Shown in pieces: positions 7,791 to 15,601 of a DNA stretch of 21,460 nt. How positions within the stretch are numbered: position 1 is the first letter of the stretch; each line of letters opens with the position of its first letter. The stretch spans positions 1-21,460 of the forward strand of contig URDR01000051.1 in the NCBI GenBank assembly GCA_900546645.1, written 5' to 3'. The position numbers and the translations under genes are program-made. This stretch comes from an uncultured Bacteroides sp. (GTDB taxonomy: Bacteria > Bacteroidota > Bacteroidia > Bacteroidales > Bacteroidaceae). The notes below the pieces were generated by a model. The model made no database searches, had not been told where the DNA came from, and was given only the letters and a program-made list of their open reading frames with translations.

Positions 7791-8987
7791 ATGAAAAATC
7801 TCATGAAAAAGCTGATGGTAACCTGCTTGCTCTTATGTATGGCAGGTGATTTTGTTTTGGCACAAAGTGAAGCATTAATATCTCCGGAAGAATCAACCCT
7901 GCTGGAAAAACTCTCCGGAGGAAAACGCAGAGTAGATTGGGCAAACATGAATATCCAGTTTTGTTCTGCACTCGATGCCTCGTTTACTGACGGAAGTTTA
8001 GATGAAGCCGCATTTAAGGTACACCGTATCCGTCTGGAGATTCTGGGAGCCTTTCACGATAAGTTTTCTTATCATTACCGTCAGTCGCTTAATCAATATA
8101 CCACTCCGAATATACCACTCGATAATCTGTCGGGCTCAATCGAATTGGCCATGGTGGGCTGGAAACTGAATGAACATTTTAAACTGACAGCGGGAAAGCA
8201 GGCCGTTCAGTTCAGCGGTTATGAAAACTGGGTGAATGCCATCAAGGTGCGTCATTATTCGGAGTTCAATGAAATGACTCCATGTTATCAGGCCGGACTG
8301 AATATTGCCTATACCCTGAATCCCAATCAGGGGTTTAACTTCCAACTTACCAATAACCGAAACGGCTCAGCCGATGAGCGGTTCATGTATGGACTGCCCG
8401 AGCAGGTGGAAAAGGCCAAAGTGCCGATTATGGGTACGCTCAACTGGGATGGCTATTTTGTCGACCGTGCCATGCAGTTGCGCTATTCTCTGTCATACGG
8501 ACAGTTGGCAAAGGGGAAAAACGTGTTTTATTTCACCTGCGGGCATGTGTGGGACAAGAAGCCGTTTCTGGGATACATCGACTTTATGTACTCTCGTGAA
8601 GAACTCGATGCAAAGGGATTGGTCAGCGGACTTACAGCAGGCAGGAAAGGGGGACCTGTAACTGTTCAGAATGTAGATTATTTCACCGTTATAGGGAATT
8701 TGGATTATCGCATTACCCCTCATCTGAATCTCTATGCGAAAGGCGTTTATGAAATAGGAAATATATATAAATCAACGGAAGAGTTTGCCGCAGGAAATTA
8801 CCGCCGGGTATGGAATGCCCAATTGTGTGCCGAATATTATCCGATGAAGAACAGCGAACTGCTGGTTTATCTGCATTTGCTGTACAAAAATGTTCATCTG
8901 ACCGAGCGTGCCCGCACTTGGGGAGCCGAAAGCCATAACAGCCAGCGCATCTCACTGGGGCTGGTGTATACACTGCCTGTTTTTTGA
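7791..8987 (+). CDS. OprP/OprO-type outer-membrane porin
   Basis: This is a 398-residue protein with a signal peptide (MKNLMKKLMVTCLLLCMAG, cleavage near FVLAQ) and a mature part typical of phosphate-selective porin O/P family proteins (PF07396). Family-like features are an N-terminal helix-like segment, VDWANMNIQFCSALDASF, FKVHRIRLEILGAFHDKFSYHYRQSLNQ, LTAGKQAVQFSGYENW, and a C-terminal strand ISLGLVYTLPVF ending in Phe as barrel proteins do. Family knowledge: trimeric anion-preferring porins. In Bacteroidetes the substrate is usually undefined, and no phosphate genes lie nearby. The ATG at 7791 is chosen over an in-frame TTG at 7746 because it starts the signal peptide directly. ATG 7803 is also possible. 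It probably forms its own unit between the repeat-rich stretch and serS. Confidence 0.85.
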   Translation: MKNLMKKLMVTCLLLCMAGDFVLAQSEALISPEESTLLEKLSGGKRRVDWANMNIQFCSALDASFTDGSLDEAAFKVHRIRLEILGAFHDKFSYHYRQSLNQYTTPNIPLDNLSGSIELAMVGWKLNEHFKLTAGKQAVQFSGYENWVNAIKVRHYSEFNEMTPCYQAGLNIAYTLNPNQGFNFQLTNNRNGSADERFMYGLPEQVEKAKVPIMGTLNWDGYFVDRAMQLRYSLSYGQLAKGKNVFYFTCGHVWDKKPFLGYIDFMYSREELDAKGLVSGLTAGRKGGPVTVQNVDYFTVIGNLDYRITPHLNLYAKGVYEIGNIYKSTEEFAAGNYRRVWNAQLCAEYYPMKNSELLVYLHLLYKNVHLTERARTWGAESHNSQRISLGLVYTLPVF

Positions 8988-9110
8988 TGCACGGGTTCGG
9001 AACGGACTTTTTTGATGGATTTCCCCGTCCGATAAACTCCGATAACCCTGCCAACTGCACTTTCTTGGAAAAATTAAAACAGCCTCACCCTCATTCTCAA
9101 CAAAAAAATA

Positions 9111-9118
9111 TATCTTTG
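9111..9118 (+). promoter_or_regulatory. Bacteroidetes -7 promoter box of serS
   Basis: TATCTTTG (followed by C) matches TAnnTTTGy exactly, 32 bp upstream of the serS ATG. The -33 element is not recognisable. Confidence 0.7.
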
Positions 9119-9150
9119 CATCACGAAACAGAGAACAAAACGTTAAAGAT

Positions 9151-10425
9151 ATGCTTACTATTAAACAAATTACAGAAGATACCGATAAGGTAATTCGTGG
9201 ACTGGAGAAAAAGCACTTTGCCAATGCAAAAGAAACCATAGCACAAGTGCTTGAGCTGAATGACAAAAGACGTAATGCGCAGAACCAATTAGATAAAAAC
9301 CTTGCAGAAATCAACTCGACTTCAAAGACGATTGGTGCTTTGATGAAAGAGGGCAAGAAAGAGGAAGCCGAATCGGCAAAAGCCCGTGTAGCTGAAATCA
9401 AGGAAGTAAGTAAATCACTTCAGACAGAAATGGACCAGGCTGCAGAAGACATGCAGAACTTGCTTTACACCATCCCCAACGTTCCTTACGAAAGCGTACC
9501 CGAAGGTACCGGAGCCGAAGACAATGTGGTAGAAAAGATGGGCGGTATGGAAACTGAACTTCCGAAAGACGCACTGCCTCACTGGGAACTGGCTAAGAAG
9601 TATGATTTGATTGACTTTGACCTCGGCGTGAAGATTACCGGTGCAGGATTCCCTGTATATAAAGGTAAAGGAGCCCGCCTGCAGCGCGCCTTGATTAACT
9701 TCTTCTTGGATGAAGCACGTGCAGCCGGTTATGAAGAAATCATGCCTCCTACTGTGGTAAATGCAGCTTCCGGATACGGAACAGGTCAGTTGCCCGATAA
9801 AGAAGGTCAGATGTATCATTGTAACTTAGATGATCTTTACTTGATTCCTACAGCCGAGGTTCCTGTTACAAACATTTACCGTGACGTGATTCTGGACGAA
9901 AAACAGCTTCCTATCAAGAACTGTGCTTATACACAGTGCTTCCGCCGTGAAGCTGGATCTTACGGAAAAGACGTGCGCGGCTTGAACCGTCTGCATGAAT
10001 TCTCAAAAGTAGAACTGGTGCGCATTGACAAACCTGAACACTCTAAGCAGTCACACCAGGAAATGCTTGATCATGTAGAAGGCTTGCTGAAGAAGCTGGA
10101 ACTTCCTTACCGCATCCTTCGTCTGTGTGGGGGTGACATGAGTTTTACTGCAGCGCTCTGTTTTGACTTCGAAGTTTATTCAGAAGCTCAGAAACGCTGG
10201 CTGGAAGTTAGTTCAGTATCAAATTTCGATACCTATCAGGCCAATCGATTGAAATGCCGCTATCGTTCGGCAGAAAAGAAAACCGAGTTGTGTCATACAT
10301 TAAACGGTTCGGCTTTGGCATTACCTCGTATTGTGGCAGCATTGCTTGAGAACAACCAGACTCCTGAAGGAATCCGCATTCCTAAAGCATTGATTCCATA
10401 TTGCGGCTTTGAAATGATAGACTAA
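9151..10425 (+). CDS. serS: Seryl-tRNA synthetase
   Basis: SerS charges tRNA-Ser (and tRNA-Sec where present) with serine in the cytoplasm. The 424 residues start MLTIKQITEDTDKVIRGLEKK. A long charged N-terminal coiled-coil arm (about residues 25-105) grips the tRNA long variable arm. The class II core follows, with TAEVPVTNIYRD, motif 2 in YTQCFRREAGSYGKDVRG, the serine-site segment LEVSSVSNFDTYQANR, and motif 3 in HTLNGSALALPRIVAALLEN. The C-terminus is IPKALIPYCGFEMID. It is monocistronic, with its own -7 box and a strong terminator. Confidence 0.97.
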   Translation: MLTIKQITEDTDKVIRGLEKKHFANAKETIAQVLELNDKRRNAQNQLDKNLAEINSTSKTIGALMKEGKKEEAESAKARVAEIKEVSKSLQTEMDQAAEDMQNLLYTIPNVPYESVPEGTGAEDNVVEKMGGMETELPKDALPHWELAKKYDLIDFDLGVKITGAGFPVYKGKGARLQRALINFFLDEARAAGYEEIMPPTVVNAASGYGTGQLPDKEGQMYHCNLDDLYLIPTAEVPVTNIYRDVILDEKQLPIKNCAYTQCFRREAGSYGKDVRGLNRLHEFSKVELVRIDKPEHSKQSHQEMLDHVEGLLKKLELPYRILRLCGGDMSFTAALCFDFEVYSEAQKRWLEVSSVSNFDTYQANRLKCRYRSAEKKTELCHTLNGSALALPRIVAALLENNQTPEGIRIPKALIPYCGFEMID

Positions 10426-10441
10426 AAAAATTTACATTTAT

Positions 10442-10479
10442 AAAAAGGAGGACAGCCTGTAAGCTGGTCCTCTTTTTTT
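10442..10479 (+). terminator. Rho-independent terminator of serS
   Basis: AAAGGAGGAC-AGC pairs with GCTGGTCCTCTTT (one-base bulge) around the loop CTGTAA and runs into T7. It begins 17 bp after the serS stop. Confidence 0.92.
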
Positions 10480-10680
10480 GTTTCTCACTTCCGCCGGAAA
10501 GAAAAGCAACCAAAGTCTGAAACAAAAAAAGAAAGCGGCAATGCGGCATACAGAGAGACATCTAAGGCTGTGAAGGTGCATTTCTTGGTGTACAAATCCG
10601 GAAATATTGTGTTGTTTGGCATAAATTTAGTTTTATCTGCAATTTTCTTTTCCGGTTTTATTAAAAAAACACTTTTTTAG
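10480..10680. other. Non-coding stretch, nothing recognised
   Basis: The 338-bp gap between serS and the debranching enzyme holds the serS terminator on its left and a promoter on its right. In between I see only A/T-rich sequence with no supportable ORF, RNA or repeat. Confidence 0.6.
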
Positions 10681-10711
10681 TTTTGTGATTGCTTTTTAAT
10701 TATTACTTTTG
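10681..10711 (+). promoter_or_regulatory. Promoter of the alpha-glucan operon (TTTG-N18-TAnnTTTG)
   Basis: TTTG at 10682-10685 and TACTTTTG at 10704-10711 are separated by 18 bp. Both Bacteroidetes boxes are exact and the spacing is close to the usual 19-21 bp. It is the best promoter match in the window. The leader to the ATG at 10764 is about 45 nt and A/T-rich. Confidence 0.8.
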
Positions 10712-10763
10712 AGAGAAAATAAAACGACAAATATTTAAGATAAATTATAACCTTAATTACACT

Positions 10764-12701
10764 ATGAGTTATTTACGATTTGATAAAACTCTGATGACGA
10801 ATTTGGAAGAATCTCTTCCGCGTGAGATTCTGAGAACGAATCGTTCGGGTGCCTATCATTGTTCAACCATTGTTGATTGCAACACTCGCAAATACCATGG
10901 TTTGCTGGTCATGCCGGTTCCTGAGCTGGATGATGAAAACCATGTATTGCTTTCCTCTTTGGATGAAACCGTGATTCAGCACGGAGCAGAGTTTAATTTA
11001 GGACTTCATAAATATCATGGAGATAATTACAGTCCACGCGGTCATAAATACATCCGTGAATTTGAGTGTGAAAAAGTTCCTACCACGTTATACCGTGTAG
11101 GAGGAGTGATTCTGAAGAAAGAGTCTGTATTTGTTCATCATGAAAGTAGAATACTGATTCGCTACACCCTGGTCAATGCACACTCTGAAACCACCCTTCG
11201 CCTGCGTCCTTATCTGGCTTTCCGCAGCGTACGTCAATATACGCACGAAAACTCACACGCCAGCCGTCATTATGATGAGGTGGAAAACGGAATCAAGACC
11301 TGCATGTATCCCGGTTATCCGGAACTCTATATGCAGTTCAGCAAGGAAAATGCATTCCATTTCCAGCCCGACTGGTATCGGGGTATTGAATATCCGAAAG
11401 AACAGGAAAGAGGATATGATTTCAATGAAGACCTCTATGTGCCCGGATACTTTGAGATGAACATCAAGAAGGGAGAAAGCGTAGTTTTCTCAGGAGGAGT
11501 TTCCCCCTCTGACACAGCATCACTCAACGAACTGTTTGCGAAAGAGGTGGAAAAACGTATTCCGCGCGACAGTTTTAAAAACTGCCTGATCAATGCGGCT
11601 CACCAGTTTCTGAATAAGCAAGACGACGAGTCTTACATCCTGGCTGGATATCCTTGGTTTAAATGCCGTGCACGCGATATGTTTATCTCTCTTCCCGGTT
11701 TGACCCTTGCCGTGGGTGAAATAGAGAAGTTTGAAATGATTATGCATACAGCCATGAAAGCCGTATATGCCTTCATGAATGTGGAAAAAAACACGCTGAA
11801 AGTATATGAAATTCAGCATCCGGATGTCTTGATGTGGGCAGTATGGACTGTGCAGCAGTACGCTAAAATGGTTTCGCGTGAAGGAGCACGGACAAAATAC
11901 GGTCAGTTTGTAAAAGATGTCATGCTGTATCTGGCAGATGGAAAACACCCGAATCTTGCCTTACATGACAACGGACTGGTTTATGTGGACGGAAAAGAAA
12001 AGGCTGTAACCTGGATGAACTCCACCGTAAACGGACGTCCGATTGTGGCCCGTACGGGATACATCGTAGAGTTTAATGCGCTGTGGTATAATGCGGCACG
12101 GTTTGTTGCCGACCTGCTGTCCGACGATACAGAATTAAGCTCCCGTCTGAACGGCATAGCCGATAAAGCCGCTCCGTCGTTTGTGTCTACTTTCCTGAAC
12201 GAATATGGCTATCTGCTTGATTTCGTAGATGGCAATATGATGGACTGGAGCGTACGTCCGAACATGATTTTTGCAGCTGCTTTTGATTATTCACCATTGG
12301 ATGCAAAACAGAAGAAAAGCGTTATTGATATTGTTACAAGAGAGTTGCTTACTCCGAAAGGAATCCGTTCGTTGAGCCCGAAGAGTGGAGGATATAACCC
12401 GAACTATGTAGGACCTCAGTTGCAGCGTGATTATGCCTACCATCAAGGTACGGCATGGCCATGGCTGGAAGGATTTTATCTGGAAGCTTACCTGCGCATC
12501 TATAAGCGTAGTGCGCTTTCGTTTGTTTCACGCCAAATGATTAGCTACGAAGATGAAATTACCTGCCATTGCATCGGTTCTATTCCAGAACTGTTCGATG
12601 GAAACCCGCCGTTCAAAGGCCGGGGCGCAGTTTCATTTGCAATGAATGTTGCCGAAATCTTGCGTACGTTAAATCTATTGGAAAAATATGAGCAACAATA
12701 A
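10764..12701 (+). CDS. Glycogen debranching enzyme (amylo-alpha-1,6-glucosidase family)
   Basis: This is a 645-residue cytoplasmic protein with no signal peptide. The N-terminal debranching-enzyme domain contains TNRSGAYHCSTIVDCNTRKYHGLLV (split here as residues 25-40 and 41-49), the signature of the bacterial/archaeal GDE N-terminal family. The C-terminal (alpha/alpha)6 barrel (about 275-635; GDE_C, GH133) shows AGYPWFKCRARDMFISLPGL, with the conserved Arg-Asp at 304-305, and YHQGTAWPWLEGFYLEAYL near the end. By family it hydrolyses alpha-1,6 branch residues of glycogen-like polymers. It is the first gene of a three-gene operon (gaps of 15 and 18 bp) with a GT4 transferase and a GH57-like protein, pointing to intracellular storage-polysaccharide turnover. 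Confidence 0.9.
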   Translation: MSYLRFDKTLMTNLEESLPREILRTNRSGAYHCSTIVDCNTRKYHGLLVMPVPELDDENHVLLSSLDETVIQHGAEFNLGLHKYHGDNYSPRGHKYIREFECEKVPTTLYRVGGVILKKESVFVHHESRILIRYTLVNAHSETTLRLRPYLAFRSVRQYTHENSHASRHYDEVENGIKTCMYPGYPELYMQFSKENAFHFQPDWYRGIEYPKEQERGYDFNEDLYVPGYFEMNIKKGESVVFSGGVSPSDTASLNELFAKEVEKRIPRDSFKNCLINAAHQFLNKQDDESYILAGYPWFKCRARDMFISLPGLTLAVGEIEKFEMIMHTAMKAVYAFMNVEKNTLKVYEIQHPDVLMWAVWTVQQYAKMVSREGARTKYGQFVKDVMLYLADGKHPNLALHDNGLVYVDGKEKAVTWMNSTVNGRPIVARTGYIVEFNALWYNAARFVADLLSDDTELSSRLNGIADKAAPSFVSTFLNEYGYLLDFVDGNMMDWSVRPNMIFAAAFDYSPLDAKQKKSVIDIVTRELLTPKGIRSLSPKSGGYNPNYVGPQLQRDYAYHQGTAWPWLEGFYLEAYLRIYKRSALSFVSRQMISYEDEITCHCIGSIPELFDGNPPFKGRGAVSFAMNVAEILRTLNLLEKYEQQ

Positions 12702-12716
12702 AGGGGAGGAGTAAAT

Positions 12717-13988
12717 ATGAAAGTATTAATGTTTGGCTGGGAATTTCCTCCTCATATCTTAGGTGGATTGGGAACAGCCAGTTATGGACTGACGAAAGGA
12801 ATGTCGCAACAGCCGGATATGGATATCACATTCTGTATCCCGAAACCTTGGGGTGACGAAGATCAGAGTTTCCTGAAAATCATCGGTATGAACAGTGTAC
12901 CCATTGTGTGGCGTGACGTGCAGTGGGATTATGTAAACAGCCGGGTGGGAAGTTATATGGATCCCCAGCTCTACTATGATATGCGTGAACATATCTATGC
13001 CGATTTCAATTACATGCATACCAATGACTTGGGATGTATGGAGTTTTCGGGACGTTATCCTGATAATCTGCATGAAGAAATTAACAACTATTCCATCGTA
13101 GCCGGAGTGGTGGCTCGTCAGCAGCAGTTTGATATTATCCATTCACATGACTGGTTGACTTATCCCGCCGGAATTCATGCGAAGCAGATTTCCGGAAAAC
13201 CATTGGTTATTCACGTGCATGCCACCGACTTCGACCGTAGCCGTGGAAATGTAAACCCTACCGTATATTCTATTGAGAAAAACGGAATGGATCATGCCGA
13301 TTGCATCATGTGTGTGAGCGAACTGACACGACAGACGGTTATCCATAAGTATTACCAAGACCCGCGCAAGGTATTTACCGTGCATAACGCTGTATCACCC
13401 TTGTCGAAAGAAATTCAGGATATTGTTCCGCAGAGAAATTCAAAAGATAAAATCGTGACATTCCTGGGACGTATCACCATGCAGAAGGGACCTGAATATT
13501 TCGTAGAAGCGGCAGCTATGGTGCTGAAACGTACCCGTAACATCCGTTTTGTGATGGCTGGTAGCGGCGATATGATGAACGCCATGATTCGTCTGGCTGC
13601 CGAAAGAGGCATTGCCGACCGCTTCCACTTCCCCGGATTCATGAAAGGCAAGCAGGTGTACGAAGTGTTGAAGGCCAGTGATGTGTATATCATGCCTTCT
13701 GTATCCGAACCTTTCGGTATCTCGCCTCTGGAAGCCATGCAGTGCAGTGTGCCGACTATCATTTCAAAGCAGTCGGGCTGTGCTGAAATCTTGGAGAAAT
13801 GTATTAAGACCGATTATTGGGACATCCATGCCATGGCCGATGCCATCTATTCAATCTGTACCAACAACTCGCTCTATGAGTATTTGCGTGATGAGGGTAA
13901 AAAGGAGGTTGACGGAATCGTATGGGAAAAAGTAGGCTTGAAGGTGCGTGCTCTGTATGATCAGGTCTTAAGTAACTATGGTAAATAA
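12717..13988 (+). CDS. GT4-family glycosyltransferase, probable alpha-glucan/glycogen synthase
   Basis: This is a 423-residue GT-B fold protein. The N-terminus MKVLMFGWEFPPHILGGLGTA carries the Gly-Gly-Leu-Gly loop seen in glycogen-synthase-like transferases. The middle has SHDWLTYPAGIHA and HVHATDFDRSRGN. The C-terminal Rossmann half has TFLGRITMQKGPEYFVEAA, FVMAGSGDMMNAMI, and the GT4 EX7E signature EPFGISPLE with Glu331 and Glu339. A good GGAGGAG ribosome-binding sequence precedes the ATG. It lies between a debranching enzyme and a GH57-like gene, so a role in extending an alpha-1,4-glucan from a nucleotide sugar is inferred; donor and acceptor are not proven by sequence. Alternatively it could be a general GT4 with another product. 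Confidence 0.85.
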   Translation: MKVLMFGWEFPPHILGGLGTASYGLTKGMSQQPDMDITFCIPKPWGDEDQSFLKIIGMNSVPIVWRDVQWDYVNSRVGSYMDPQLYYDMREHIYADFNYMHTNDLGCMEFSGRYPDNLHEEINNYSIVAGVVARQQQFDIIHSHDWLTYPAGIHAKQISGKPLVIHVHATDFDRSRGNVNPTVYSIEKNGMDHADCIMCVSELTRQTVIHKYYQDPRKVFTVHNAVSPLSKEIQDIVPQRNSKDKIVTFLGRITMQKGPEYFVEAAAMVLKRTRNIRFVMAGSGDMMNAMIRLAAERGIADRFHFPGFMKGKQVYEVLKASDVYIMPSVSEPFGISPLEAMQCSVPTIISKQSGCAEILEKCIKTDYWDIHAMADAIYSICTNNSLYEYLRDEGKKEVDGIVWEKVGLKVRALYDQVLSNYGK

Positions 13989-14006
13989 AAATAAAACATA
14001 AAAGTC

Positions 14007-15380
14007 ATGAAAACAATCTGTCTTTACTTTGAAATACACCAGATTATTCATCTGAAACGCTATCGTTTCTTTGAAATAGGTTCTGACCATTATTATTATG
14101 ATGACTATGCCAACGAACAGGGCATCAATGAAGTGGCAGAACGTTCATATATCCCCGCTTTGACTACCCTGGTTGAGATGGCTAAAGCTAATGAAGGAGC
14201 GTTTAAGGTGGCTCTTTCTATCTCGGGAGTGGCTTTGGAACAGCTTGAAAACTATGCACCTGCTGTAATTGAACTGCTGCATGAACTGAATGCCACCGGT
14301 TGTTGTGAGTTTGTTTGTGAACCTTACTCACATGGTTTGTCTTCACTGAAAAACGAAGACTGCTTCCGCGAAGAGGTGGAAGAAATGCGCCGGAAAATCA
14401 AAGACTACTTCGGACAGGAACCGAAGGTGTTCCGTAACTCCAGCTTGATTTACGATAATGAAATAGGAGGCATAGTAGCCAGCATGGGATTTAAGGGGAT
14501 GCTGGTAGAAGGAGCTAAACATGTATTGGGATGGAAGAGTCCTCACTATCTGTATCATTGCTCTGAAAATCCCGACTTGAAACTGTTGATGCGCGACTTC
14601 AAGTTGTCGGATGATATCAGTCTTCGCTTCTCGAATGCCGACTGGAATGAATATCCGCTGTTTGCTGATACATATATCGGCTGGATTGCATCTCTGCCGG
14701 AAAACGAGCAAGTGATTAATATCTTTATGGAACTGTCGGCTCTGGGTATCTCTCAGCCGCTTTCATCAAATATCTTGGATTTCTTGAAGGCATTGCCCGT
14801 ATGTGCTAAGCAAAAAGGCATTACTTTCTCTACACCGACCGAAATCGCTACGAAACTGAAATCTGTCGATATGGTTGATGTTCCTTATCCGATGTCATGG
14901 GCAGATGAAGAACGCGACATCAGTCCGTGGTTAGGTAACGTGATGCAGCGTGAAGCCTTTGATAAGTTATACAGCGTGGCTGAGCGTGTTTATTTGTGCT
15001 CTGACCGCCGTATCAAGCAAGACTGGTATTATCTGCAGGCAAGTAACAACTTCCGCTTCATGACCACGAAAGATACGGGAGTAGGCTTGAACCGCGGTAT
15101 TTATGATTCACCTTACGATGCATTTACCAATTACATGAACATTTTGGGCGACTTTATCGGTCGTGTGAATGCGCTGTATCCGGTAGATATGGACGATGAA
15201 GAGTTGAACTCTTTACTCACCACCATCCGTAATCAGGAGATAGAACTGGTACAGCTCTCTGATGAAGTGAAAAAACTTCAGGGAGAACTGGAAAAGGCTG
15301 AAGCTGCTGAGAAGAAACCGGCACGTAAAGCTGCAACACCCAGAAAAACTGCTGCAAAGAAAAAAACTGCTGAAAAATAA
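14007..15380 (+). CDS. GH57 alpha-amylase-like protein, predicted catalytically defective, with basic tail
   Basis: This 457-residue cytoplasmic protein aligns by eye with the GH57 alpha-amylase subfamily: LYFEIHQ (residues 6-12), RYRFFEIGSDHYYYDD, FKVALSISGVALEQL (66-80), FRNSSLIYDNEI (142-153), LSDDISLRFSN (200-210), and INIFMELSALGISQ (237-250). In active relatives, as I recall them, the third region reads FRNTELIY with the nucleophile Glu, and the last region reads FMDYETFGEH with the acid/base Asp. Here these positions are Ser146 and Glu242, and HQP has become HQI. Such alpha-amylase-like homologues without catalytic residues are known in GH57. Residues about 410-430 form a coiled coil, and 436-457 form a Lys/Ala/Pro-rich basic tail. 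It is the last gene of the operon. It may act as a glucan-binding or scaffold partner of the upstream enzymes (inference). Confidence 0.85.
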   Translation: MKTICLYFEIHQIIHLKRYRFFEIGSDHYYYDDYANEQGINEVAERSYIPALTTLVEMAKANEGAFKVALSISGVALEQLENYAPAVIELLHELNATGCCEFVCEPYSHGLSSLKNEDCFREEVEEMRRKIKDYFGQEPKVFRNSSLIYDNEIGGIVASMGFKGMLVEGAKHVLGWKSPHYLYHCSENPDLKLLMRDFKLSDDISLRFSNADWNEYPLFADTYIGWIASLPENEQVINIFMELSALGISQPLSSNILDFLKALPVCAKQKGITFSTPTEIATKLKSVDMVDVPYPMSWADEERDISPWLGNVMQREAFDKLYSVAERVYLCSDRRIKQDWYYLQASNNFRFMTTKDTGVGLNRGIYDSPYDAFTNYMNILGDFIGRVNALYPVDMDDEELNSLLTTIRNQEIELVQLSDEVKKLQGELEKAEAAEKKPARKAATPRKTAAKKKTAEK

Positions 15381-15428
15381 TGATGAGAAATCGTAAATAA
15401 CCTTTGAATATCTCTTTTTTAGTGAAAT

Positions 15429-15468
15429 GAGCCATTTTTAGTCTGTGAGGACTGAAGTGGCTCTTTTT
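15429..15468 (+). terminator. Rho-independent terminator of the alpha-glucan operon
   Basis: GAGCCATTTTTAGTC (15429-15443) pairs with GACTGAAGTGGCTC (15450-15463) around a 6-nt loop, followed by T5. It is a strong stem 48 bp after the GH57-like stop. Confidence 0.9.
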
Positions 15469-15546
15469 ATATATGCTCCACAGAGTGCTGTGTGATGTAA
15501 TGAGAATGTAATTGGGATGTAGAAACCTATTCATCGGATTGTTGTG

Positions 15547-15575
15547 TTGGTGTAAACCGAAAAGGGGAACTTTGC
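15547..15575 (+). promoter_or_regulatory. Possible promoter of the TonB receptor operon
   Basis: GAACTTTGC (15567-15575) is one base off the -7 consensus TAnnTTTGy, with TTG at 15547-15549 about 17 bp upstream. Its position, 26 bp before the ATG and after the previous terminator, fits, but the match is weak. Confidence 0.35.
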
Positions 15576-15601
15576 CATCGGAAAAACAAAGACACGTTTA
15601 T

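Noticed and set aside
8984..9193. Small plus-strand frame between the porin and serS genes
   Set aside because: It covers the serS promoter and overlaps the serS start in another frame; the translation is low-complexity.
15512..15601. Upstream start for the TonB receptor
   Set aside because: It adds 30 residues before a normal signal peptide and runs through the likely promoter.
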